From contig JAGQQP010000124.1 of NCBI GenBank assembly GCA_020426085.1, positions 1-9,268 of the forward strand: a stretch of DNA of 9,268 bases, in the 5' to 3' direction. Below are positions 1 to 6,004 of this stretch, in pieces. Every line of letters begins with the position of its first letter. The stretch's first letter is position 1. Source of the stretch: Planctomycetaceae bacterium. GTDB taxonomy: Bacteria; Planctomycetota; Planctomycetia; Planctomycetales; Planctomycetaceae. A program made the translations under genes and the position numbers. The notes under the pieces were generated by a model. The model ran no database searches. It was not told the DNA's origin and worked only from the letters and a program-made list of their open reading frames with translations.

Positions 1-444
1 GGTGGCATTCGCTGTCCCCACACAGTTCGGGGCAAACATGATTGATGTGTGATATTGTGTAATCACGAAGGAAGCACCGATGGCTCCAATCGCCACTCGG
101 AACAGCAGAAAGGTGGTATAGTCGTGGGCGAATCCGATTCCCATCACAGGAATTGAGCCGAGTAACAGCAGGCCCGTGTAAGCGAGTCGGGGACCAATCT
201 GATCGCAAAGCCAGCCGATAAACAGCCGCGCGATGACTGTAATGGATACTGAACCGATAATGCACCAGCCGACCTGCTCCTGGGTGAGATGCATTTCTGC
301 ACGCACCACCTTCATCAAAGGTGCGATGCCGAACCAGGCGAAGAAACAGAGGAAAAAAGCAAACCAGGACATATGAAACGCCCGCATTTGTGGCGTAGTG
401 AAATTAAACAGATTGATTCTGGTTGCTTTGTTCTGAATTTCCAT
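1..444 (-). CDS. narK: NarK/NasA-type nitrate/nitrite transporter, MFS family (partial, N-terminal 148 residues)
   Basis: This is the N-terminal part of an inner-membrane nitrate/nitrite transporter of the NNP branch of the major facilitator superfamily; the reading frame is open to the window edge, so the C-terminal two thirds lie outside. Translating the minus strand from the ATG at 444 gives a hydrophobic first helix (about residues 25-44), then MFS motif A, GWLCDQIGPR, at residues 77-86. Arg73 in the second helix sits where NarK proteins carry a substrate-binding arginine. Residues 125-138 (SFVITQYHTSIMFA) resemble the NNP signature after helix 4. The ATG is preceded directly by AGGAA, so spacing is poor, but the N-terminus matches the family in length and an in-frame stop lies about 75 bases upstream. 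No nitrate or nitrite reductase is visible, so uptake for assimilation versus respiration cannot be decided. Family call is firm; substrate direction is inference. Confidence 0.86.
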   Translation of the reverse strand, partial: MEIQNKATRINLFNFTTPQMRAFHMSWFAFFLCFFAWFGIAPLMKVVRAEMHLTQEQVGWCIIGSVSITVIARLFIGWLCDQIGPRLAYTGLLLLGSIPVMGIGFAHDYTTFLLFRVAIGAIGASFVITQYHTSIMFAPNCVGTANAT

Positions 445-1005
445 TTCCTGAATGCTTTCTGCTGATGTCTGAGAATGTGATCCGTGAGAGTTCAAGCGAT
501 AGCAATTTCTCTTTCAGACAATCATCAGGCGCAAAATCAGCCTGGGAATATGAGAGGGAGACCGGAGCCAACAAGACTGGACGGGATGAAGCCAAAGGTT
601 TAGTTCATCAACGAGATCGCGATTTTGAGAGAGATCTCAAGCTCGCAGCAGGCCCAGAATTATTGCTATCGTGATAAGCTGCTCTTCTTTTCAAATGGTC
701 TGTCTGAAATCACTGTCAGCGCAACGGTGGTTCAAAGAAAGGCAATTCATGTAGCGAGAAGGAACATGAAGTTGCAGTGACATTTGCATGAAGAGGCAAA
801 GTGTATGCCAGAAATTAAGACAACTATCTTAAGAAAGAGGCAGCTTTAGTCTTTTTGTTGAAATGATCTATAATTAATGTGGGAAATGCGTTTTCAATCC
901 ATCAAAAAAATTTAATGGAGTCGTCCGTTCACTCTAATAAATATGCAGTGCCCCTGCATGTTGCATAGAAATTGGGCATAAAAAATATGCAGGGAGAGAC
1001 TTAAG
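445..1005. other. 561-base gap between nadA and the narK-like gene
   Basis: I find no supportable gene here. Short open frames exist on both strands, but none has a ribosome binding site, domain or recognisable protein. Visible structure: two adjoining perfect 8-base palindromes at 616-623 (ATCGCGAT) and 631-638 (GAGATCTC), with a GAGATC/GATCTC inverted repeat at 613-618 and 633-638, about 170-190 bases upstream of the narK-like start. A small TATC-GT-GATA symmetry lies at 667-676. A perfect TATAAT at 869-874 has no acceptable -35 box on the plus strand. The hairpin cluster at 939-994 is listed separately. The narK promoter should be on the minus strand here, but I could not place it convincingly. 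Confidence 0.6.
939..994 (-). terminator. Nested inverted repeats after nadA, possible weak terminator
   Basis: Three copies of a six-base word alternate in orientation: ATGCAG at 943-948, CTGCAT at 954-959 and ATGCAG at 987-992. The first two form a compact stem that extends to nine pairs (940-948 with 954-962, one G-T pair) around a five-base loop. The last two form an eight-base perfect stem, CCCTGCAT (952-959) with ATGCAGGG (987-994), around a 27-base loop. The two folds exclude each other. On the nadA strand the compact hairpin is followed by ATTTATTAG, only a poor uridine tract, so termination is plausible but unproven. AAATATGCAG also occurs twice in direct orientation (939-948, 983-992). 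Confidence 0.38.
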
Positions 1006-1995
1006 CTATTGCAGCAGACTTTTCTGTAACACGTCTTTCGCCTGATCGAAATAGGGCTGCCATTCTATCTCTGGTTTTCCGTATTTCAGACAGTCACGTA
1101 CTTTCTGAAGAGTATTCTTGGCCATGTGGGGGCAGCGGTTGCAGGCGCACGTCTCACCCGAGGAAGCCATGATACCGGGGACAGGAATATAGGTGTGCTG
1201 CGGAGCGGATTTCTGTAGCGGATGAATCATATTCGCTTCAGTTGCAATCAGGAAAATTCCCGGCTCTTTAACAGACATGACGTACTGACGTAATTTTTCG
1301 GTACCACCAATGATGTCCGAGACTTCCAGAATCGAATGCGGACATTCCGGATGGGCCAGTACCAGAGAGCCAGGGTTATTCTTTTTAGCCCGGAGCATAT
1401 CCTGAATACTGAAGATTTCATGCACCATGCAGGAACCCGGCCAGAGAATCATTTCACGCCCGGTCACTTCCTGCAGATATCGGCCCAGGTGCTGATCGGG
1501 CACAAACAGGATCTCTTTGTCTGTGGGGACCCGGTCAATGATTTCCCGGGCATTGCCGCTGGTGACGATCCAGTCGCACAGGCTTTTCACTTTGGCACTG
1601 GTATTGATGTAGGCGACCGTTTCGAAATCACGCCCTTCCGCACGTAATTTCTGCTGAAACTGATCGAGATCGCCATACTGACAGCTGTCCGCCAGCGAAC
1701 AGCCGGCAGTCAGGTCCGGCAGCAGTACCGTTTTTTCGGGACTGAGAATCTTGGTAGATTCCGCCATGAAATGCACGCCGGAAAACACGATTGTCGATGT
1801 CTTCACATTGACCGCATCGCGGGCCAGTTTCAGACTGTCACCGGTGAAATCAGCAATTTCCTGAATCTCACCGTCGATATAAAAGTGAGCCAGGAGTGTT
1901 GCATCCTTTTCCTTTTTAAGTGATTCAATTTCATCCATCAGATCAAGGGGATCTTCATAGACTTCATCACTGTGATCAATTGTGGGCAACGACAT
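1006..1995 (-). CDS. nadA: Quinolinate synthase NadA
   Basis: NadA condenses iminoaspartate (made by NadB or an aspartate dehydrogenase) with dihydroxyacetone phosphate to give quinolinate, the pyridine precursor of NAD. It is a cytosolic enzyme with a [4Fe-4S] cluster held by three cysteines, one from each domain. Those cysteines are visible: Cys99 in [13 protein letters not shown], Cys189 in WPGSCMVHE, and Cys288 in [11 protein letters not shown], the position of the last cysteine of the CxxCxxC motif in E. coli. Other family motifs are AHFY near residue 36, [10 protein letters not shown] (52-61), [10 protein letters not shown] (71-80), [14 protein letters not shown] (129-142), [10 protein letters not shown] (165-174), AHPECP (214-219) and [10 protein letters not shown] (251-260). 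Its 329 residues are a normal length. The start is supported by AAGGTG at 2003-2008, seven bases before the ATG. No nadB or nadC is in the window, so nadA stands alone, divergent from the deacetylase gene. Confidence 0.97.
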   Translation of the reverse strand: MSLPTIDHSDEVYEDPLDLMDEIESLKKEKDATLLAHFYIDGEIQEIADFTGDSLKLARDAVNVKTSTIVFSGVHFMAESTKILSPEKTVLLPDLTAGCSLADSCQYGDLDQFQQKLRAEGRDFETVAYINTSAKVKSLCDWIVTSGNAREIIDRVPTDKEILFVPDQHLGRYLQEVTGREMILWPGSCMVHEIFSIQDMLRAKKNNPGSLVLAHPECPHSILEVSDIIGGTEKLRQYVMSVKEPGIFLIATEANMIHPLQKSAPQHTYIPVPGIMASSGETCACNRCPHMAKNTLQKVRDCLKYGKPEIEWQPYFDQAKDVLQKSLLQ

Positions 1996-2147
1996 TGGTT
2001 TTCACCTTCAGAATACGTGTCAATAGTTCATTTCTGTTGCAGACACGGACTACCGCTCAAAAGTTCAATAACTTCAATCAGTTAAATCTGGATGAGTTGA
2101 AACCTTTTGAGTACAAATACAGTACTATTGTTAATGGAATATGATCC

Positions 2148-2175
2148 TCGTCAAGTGGTGGATATTCTATATAAT
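2148..2175 (+). promoter_or_regulatory. Possible sigma-70-like promoter of the deacetylase-cytochrome pair
   Basis: TCGTCA (2148-2153, four of six consensus bases) is followed after 16 bases by a perfect TATAAT (2170-2175) in an AT-rich stretch. A transcript would begin near 2182, leaving only about 15 leader bases before the ATG at 2197 and clipping the GAAGG (2181-2185) that could serve as ribosome binding site. That tight spacing is why confidence is low. Confidence 0.3.
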
Positions 2176-2196
2176 TACCTGAAGGTTTAGAACTCT

Positions 2197-3021
2197 ATGA
2201 CAGATCAATCATTACGAATCCTGGTTTTTGGCGCTCATCCGGACGATTGCGATATTAAAGCGGGCGGTTCAGCAGCCTTGTATCAACAGGCTGGACACAC
2301 CGTGAAATTCGTCAGTGTGACGAATGGTGAATCAGGGCATCAACGAATTTCGGGGAGTGAATTAGCAGAGATACGACGCGTTGAAGCCGAAGCCGCTGGA
2401 AAATCACTGGGCATTGAATACGAAGTGCTCAATAACCGTGATGGTTATCTGCAGCCGACGATTGAAGCCCGGTTTGAAATCATCCGTCTGATTCGCAACT
2501 TCCAACCCGATCTGATCCTCACCCATCGGCCCAACGATTATCATCCGGATCACCGTTACACATCACAGCTGGTGTGTGATGCCGCCTATATGGTCACGGT
2601 CCCCCCGATCGTCCCCGATGTTCCCGCACTGCGGAAGAACCCGGTTATTGCGTATCTTTCTGATCATTTTACCCGCCCTTATCCGTTTTCTCCGACGGTG
2701 GTGGTTGATGTGGAACCGGTCTGGGATCGCATGATTGACGCCTTGGACTGTCATCAGTCCCAGTTTTATGACTGGCTCCCTTATAATCACTTTTATGAAG
2801 ATGAAGTTCCCGCCGATCCCGCGCAGCGTAAAGTTTTTCTGAGCCAGAAAATGAAAGACCGCATCGGTCCGCTGGCAGACCGCTATCGTGATTTAGTCAT
2901 TCAGACCTATGGAGAAAAACGGGGACGGGAAATTCAGCTCATCGAAGCGTTTGAGCCCTGCGAATATGGTTCCCCGTTAACGGACGAAAACCGCAAAATT
3001 CTGTTCCCGTTTCTCCCCTGA
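2197..3021 (+). CDS. PIG-L family zinc-dependent N-deacetylase
   Basis: This cytosolic protein belongs to the PIG-L/LmbE family, metal hydrolases that remove N-acetyl groups from N-acetylglucosamine-type conjugates (GlcNAc-phosphatidylinositol, mycothiol, bacillithiol precursors and others). The family's metal and catalytic motif AHPDD is at residues 13-17, and the second metal-binding element HPDH is at 116-119, within a THRPNDYHPDH run; these give His14, Asp17 and His119 as probable zinc ligands. The Rossmann-like start (RILVFGAHPDD), VSVTNGESG at 39-47 and the late HQSQF at 186-190 also fit. At 274 residues it is somewhat longer than BshB-type enzymes (about 230), with a C-terminal tail after residue 235. 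The substrate cannot be read from sequence. There is no signal peptide. GAAGG lies 11 bases before the ATG. The cytochrome gene begins 37 bases downstream on the same strand, so co-transcription is likely although a shared function is not evident. Confidence 0.93.
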   Translation: MTDQSLRILVFGAHPDDCDIKAGGSAALYQQAGHTVKFVSVTNGESGHQRISGSELAEIRRVEAEAAGKSLGIEYEVLNNRDGYLQPTIEARFEIIRLIRNFQPDLILTHRPNDYHPDHRYTSQLVCDAAYMVTVPPIVPDVPALRKNPVIAYLSDHFTRPYPFSPTVVVDVEPVWDRMIDALDCHQSQFYDWLPYNHFYEDEVPADPAQRKVFLSQKMKDRIGPLADRYRDLVIQTYGEKRGREIQLIEAFEPCEYGSPLTDENRKILFPFLP

Positions 3022-3058
3022 TACTTTGTGAATTTAACGTTTGAGAAATACCAGTCCC

Positions 3059-4408
3059 ATGCGAAGATCCGTTCTATTTCTGATCGCTGCCGCTTGTCTT
3101 TCAGCGAATATTGACTCTACTGTTGCCGAAGAGACTGCCGCCGAACGGGGGTATCGCCTGTTAACCACACAGGCTTATTTACCGCCTGATTTTGATCAGG
3201 AAGTTCTGGATGACTTGTGGAAAGTCTGGCCTGACGAATGGAAACAGAAAGCCGAACAGGCTTCCCCCGCAGAACGTCGTGAGCTGATCTTTTCGTATTA
3301 TGGAATCATGCACCGACCTGGTTCTGAAGAGGCACCGCTGGGATATGTGGTGACGCCCGAGCAGAAGTGGGTGATGAACTGTTTTACCTGCCATGGTGGC
3401 AAAGTGGCAGGCACGGTCATTCCAGGAGCCCCCAACAGTCACATCGCTCTGCACACTCTGACTGAAGATGTGAGTAAAGTGAAACTGCAGCAGTTAAAAA
3501 AACTGAGCCACATGGATCTGGCTGCGATCGGAATTCCCCTGGGGACAACGCATGGCACCACGAATGCTGTGATCTTTGGTGTGGTGCTCGACTCCCTTCG
3601 CGATGCAGAGATGAATTTTGACAGGAGCCGCCCGGTTCCCCATCTGCTGCATCATGATATGGATCCCCAACCGTGGTGGAATGTCAAACACAAATCACGG
3701 ATTTATGCGGACGCCTTCATGACGAAGAATCACCGCGTGTTGATGCAGTTTATTCTGATTCCACGAAACAATGCGGAGAAAATCAAAAAGTGGGAAGCCG
3801 ACTTTGCAGATATCATGGCATACATTGAATCGCTGGAAGCCCCCCGTTATCGCTGGTCGATTGATGAGAAACTGGCCTCGCACGGAAAGCTAGTTTTCAA
3901 TGAACACTGTGCGGACTGCCACGGCACTTATGGGAAAGAGAGTTCCTATCCGCTCAAGACGGTTCCGATTTCAGATCTCAAGACCGACCCGGTTCGCTTG
4001 AATTCATTACCTGCTAAATATCGTGCCGCATTAAATGAGAGTTGGTTGAGCCGTTACGGTAAAGATGCTGTAGTGGAAGACCCGGGTGGTTATGTGGCCC
4101 CTCCCTTAAACGGAGTATGGGCCTCTGCTCCTTATTTTCATAATGGTTCTGTGCCAACCTTGTGGCACGTTTTGAATCCCCAGGAACGCCCTGTAATCTG
4201 GCAACGCACGGAAAACGGATACGATCAGGCACAGGTCGGGCTGGAAGTGCAGACGTTTTCAAAAATGCCAGCGGGTCTCTCAACCATGCAAAAACGACTC
4301 TATTTTGATACGAGTCAGTTTGGGAAATCAGCCAAAGGACACGATTATCCTGATGCGCTGACGCAGGAACAGAAGAAAGCCGTTCTGGAATATCTTAAAA
4401 CACTTTGA
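3059..4408 (+). CDS. Secreted di-haem c-type cytochrome, RoxA/cytochrome-c-peroxidase-like
   Basis: This 449-residue protein should be exported and carry two covalent haems. Residues 1-23 form a Sec signal peptide (MRR, hydrophobic core SVLFLIAAACLS, cleavage after TVA). Haem-attachment motifs CFTCH and CADCH lie at residues 108-112 and 284-288, about 176 residues apart, a spacing like that of RoxA and other BCCP/MauG relatives. The WWNVKHK run (206-212) and APPLNGVWASAPYFHNGSVPTL (347 to 368) are typical of RoxA-like and planctomycete di-haem cytochromes; His361 or Met residues such as Met403 are possible distal ligands. Role is unknown: peroxidase, oxygenase or electron carrier are all open. 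I chose the ATG at 3059 over an in-frame TTG at 3041 because it begins the signal peptide cleanly; neither has a strong ribosome binding site. The last 14 bases overlap the end of the opposing protease gene. Confidence 0.9.
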   Translation: MRRSVLFLIAAACLSANIDSTVAEETAAERGYRLLTTQAYLPPDFDQEVLDDLWKVWPDEWKQKAEQASPAERRELIFSYYGIMHRPGSEEAPLGYVVTPEQKWVMNCFTCHGGKVAGTVIPGAPNSHIALHTLTEDVSKVKLQQLKKLSHMDLAAIGIPLGTTHGTTNAVIFGVVLDSLRDAEMNFDRSRPVPHLLHHDMDPQPWWNVKHKSRIYADAFMTKNHRVLMQFILIPRNNAEKIKKWEADFADIMAYIESLEAPRYRWSIDEKLASHGKLVFNEHCADCHGTYGKESSYPLKTVPISDLKTDPVRLNSLPAKYRAALNESWLSRYGKDAVVEDPGGYVAPPLNGVWASAPYFHNGSVPTLWHVLNPQERPVIWQRTENGYDQAQVGLEVQTFSKMPAGLSTMQKRLYFDTSQFGKSAKGHDYPDALTQEQKKAVLEYLKTL

Positions 4409-5690
4409 TGAACAACTGCAGGAACCCTGCCTCTGCTTCCGGTTCCATGCCGAACAGATACATCATTGCCAGGAAGTTCAAAAACAGGAATGCCAGACCG
4501 GGATAAAATCCTGCCGCTGCGGTGGAGCGTTCCATGGTAATCGGTGCGTTTACCGGTGGTTTCTCATTGGAAAGATAACCGGGAGTCCATTCGCTGCCGT
4601 TCGGCTTGATGTACCTGACTCGGGTCTTCCACAGATAGATACACACGACTGTCAGGAACAAAGCAGCCGCCAGGCTGATCATGGGATGGACGGCCTGTGA
4701 TTCATCACCCAGACGAGCAGCATTCTCGGGGAGTTGGCTCATCATTTTGGCCACTGTGACAGCGAATGCGTTATTCAGAAAATGCACCAGCATTGGAGCC
4801 CAGAAACTCTTAGTCGCGACATAGACGAAGTGCATGAACATTCCCAGGGGAATGACGGCAATGGCATGAGCGGGATGCATGTGGACAATCCCAAACATGA
4901 AGGAAGTAATCAGGATGCCCGGGATCAGGCCCCAGCGGGCCAGCAGGCCACGGCCGATGGCACCGCGGAAGACAAGTTCTTCTCCAATCGCGGGACAGAC
5001 TGCGACCACCAGGATCAGCGCCCACAATGAACTTTTTTTTGCCATCCCCTTCACCATCTCCATCGCCTGCATCTGGTCAAACTGCTGAAGCCAGGGGAAC
5101 TGTTCTGTAAAGACGGTCCAGGCGTCAAAGGCGATTTTGTACAACTGGCCTGAGAGCAGGGACAGTGGTAACACGCAGATCAATAACAGAAAACCGGTTG
5201 AGACAGCAAAGGGTTGCAGGTTCAACTTGGCGAGCACACCTTTTCTGAAACGCAACGCGACCGCTGCGATCACGATGAAGACAAAAATCCCCTGCTCGAC
5301 TCCCGCCAGTTCCAGAGTATGAGTCTCTGAAAGACCGGAAAGCTGATCACGCATTTCAGTACTCGTATCAGGAAGTTGGTTTGTTCCCATCAGGAAAGCG
5401 AAGAATCCGAAAAAGAATACGATCATCCCCACAAAATGGGCAACGATGACACCAATCATCCAGAAGAACGATTCAAAGAGCCCGGGACCCGGTGGGCGGA
5501 CACTGGGAGATGTGTTGATGAGACGAGGCGTATCTTCTGCGTTGGCAGTCTGCACTGCTTCATCCAGAAGATTGTCGATCGTTTCCTTCGATTCCTCTGA
5601 AAACAGATCTATCGGCGTATCTTCAGTCTCATCCAGCGAATCAAATATAGGCTCCGATTGCTCGGATGAGGGATTTTCGGAGGCAGCCAT
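4395..5690 (-). CDS. CPBP-family (Abi/CAAX-type) intramembrane metalloprotease
   Basis: This 431-residue polytopic membrane protein carries the three motifs of the CPBP (CAAX protease and bacteriocin-processing, Abi) family: EELVFR at 237-242 (Glu237, Glu238, Arg242), FGIVH at 266-270 (Phe266, His270), and HFLNN at 303-307 (His303, Asn306/307). Family members cleave within the membrane, as in CAAX-prenyl processing or bacteriocin immunity, but bacterial substrates are mostly unknown. I count about eight or nine membrane segments (near 74-101, 133-148, 163-183, 222-241, 252-270, 275-313, 335-353, 393-414). The first 70 residues form a soluble, acidic, low-complexity extension with 17 Asp/Glu and only two Lys/Arg in residues 1-56. 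A hydrophilic stretch (355-392) separates the core from one last helix. The ATG at 5690 has no Shine-Dalgarno sequence. It is divergent from the kinase gene and convergent, with a 14-base overlap, with the cytochrome gene. Confidence 0.92.
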   Translation of the reverse strand: MAASENPSSEQSEPIFDSLDETEDTPIDLFSEESKETIDNLLDEAVQTANAEDTPRLINTSPSVRPPGPGLFESFFWMIGVIVAHFVGMIVFFFGFFAFLMGTNQLPDTSTEMRDQLSGLSETHTLELAGVEQGIFVFIVIAAVALRFRKGVLAKLNLQPFAVSTGFLLLICVLPLSLLSGQLYKIAFDAWTVFTEQFPWLQQFDQMQAMEMVKGMAKKSSLWALILVVAVCPAIGEELVFRGAIGRGLLARWGLIPGILITSFMFGIVHMHPAHAIAVIPLGMFMHFVYVATKSFWAPMLVHFLNNAFAVTVAKMMSQLPENAARLGDESQAVHPMISLAAALFLTVVCIYLWKTRVRYIKPNGSEWTPGYLSNEKPPVNAPITMERSTAAAGFYPGLAFLFLNFLAMMYLFGMEPEAEAGFLQLFIKVF

Positions 5691-5721
5691 AGAGATTATC
5701 AGTTTCTGGAAAATGTGGAGT

Positions 5722-5742
5722 GAGGATCCTCGGCCAGTGCCG
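5722..5742 (-). repeat. Palindrome plus hairpin in the protease leader
   Basis: GAGGATCCTC (5722-5731) is a perfect ten-base palindrome, and CGGC (5731-5734) with GCCG (5739-5742) forms a GC-rich stem around a four-base loop; the two share base 5731. Both would lie in the protease mRNA 32-52 bases before its ATG, which has no Shine-Dalgarno sequence, so they could influence translation or simply be chance symmetry. Confidence 0.4.
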
Positions 5743-5754
5743 TTAAGGATGCGT

Positions 5755-5773
5755 TTTAAGTGTATGACTTAAA
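5755..5773. promoter_or_regulatory. Perfect 7-base inverted repeat, candidate operator
   Basis: TTTAAGT (5755-5761) and ACTTAAA (5767-5773) are perfect reverse complements separated by five bases. The AT-rich, 19-base layout, 65 bases upstream of the protease start and overlapping its putative -10, is what a dimeric repressor site usually looks like. The regulator is not identifiable from sequence. Confidence 0.45.
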
Positions 5774-5796
5774 TGATTTTATGTGACTCATGTAAA
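5768..5796 (-). promoter_or_regulatory. Putative sigma-70-like promoter of the CPBP protease gene
   Basis: Reading the minus strand, TTTACA (5796-5791, five of six consensus bases) is followed after exactly 17 bases by TTTAAG (5773-5768, four of six). Initiation near base 5761 would give a leader of about 70 bases that contains the 5722-5742 hairpin. The -10 is weak; the optimal spacing and overlap with both palindromes are the main support. Confidence 0.35.
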
Positions 5797-5798
5797 AT
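5776..5798. promoter_or_regulatory. 23-base imperfect palindrome centred on TGACTCA, candidate operator
   Basis: ATTTTA (5776-5781) and TAAAAT (5793-5798) flank an inner TGACTCA (5784-5790), all symmetric about base 5787; nine of eleven paired positions are complementary. It begins two bases after the neighbouring 19-base palindrome, and its right arm contains the putative -35 box of the protease gene. Two adjacent palindromes over one promoter suggest tandem or cooperative binding, which is inference. Confidence 0.42.
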
Positions 5799-5891
5799 AA
5801 GAAAGCGGAGAACGTCTCTCATTCAGTCTATGTCTTAATAGTCGCTGTGATGGAGTTAGAATTTCATTTTTTTCGAGGAAACCAGGATTTT

Positions 5892-5916
5892 TTCTGAAAT
5901 ATTTCGGTTTTCAGAA
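5892..5916. promoter_or_regulatory. 8-base inverted repeat with inner palindrome, upstream of the kinase
   Basis: TTCTGAAA (5892-5899) and TTTCAGAA (5909-5916) are perfect reverse complements with a nine-base spacer, and GAAATATTTC (5896-5905) is itself a perfect ten-base palindrome overlapping the left arm. The site lies 89 bases before the kinase start. It could be an operator or a hairpin; no uridine tract follows on the plus strand. Confidence 0.42.
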
Positions 5917-6004
5917 CGAATGGGATGGAGACGTAATTGAATTCAACGAAAAGTCATGATTTCATTTCACTCCCAAACGGGTATGATAGCAGCAGGGCCC
6001 TGTT

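Larger units (their letters stand above)
5691..6004. other. Divergent intergenic region, protease-kinase, rich in inverted repeats
   Basis: No gene is visible in these 314 bases, but they hold five inverted repeats, listed individually: 5722-5731, 5731-5742, 5755-5773, 5776-5798 and 5892-5916. A plausible minus-strand promoter for the protease lies across two of them. On the kinase side, TATGAT (5982-5987) resembles a -10 box, but only a poor -35 (ATTTCA at 5959-5964) is in range and the leader would be about 11 bases, so I do not call that promoter. Confidence 0.6.

Noticed and set aside
404..595. Minus-strand frame of 63 codons at the transporter start
   Set aside because: It overlaps the transporter in another frame; the transporter frame has clear MFS motifs and this one has none.
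423..674. Open frame of 83 codons on the plus strand overlapping the transporter start
   Set aside because: It begins at a TTG inside the transporter gene on the other strand, has no ribosome binding site and a low-complexity product with no family resemblance.
1336..1647. 103-codon plus-strand frame inside nadA
   Set aside because: Antisense shadow of a firmly identified gene.
2018..2023. Perfect TTGACA on the minus strand before nadA
   Set aside because: A -10 box at normal spacing would fall on the start codon itself, and no such box is present.
5446..5772. 108-codon plus-strand frame across the start of the protease gene
   Set aside because: Antisense to the protease coding region and running through the palindromes; no motif or ribosome binding site.
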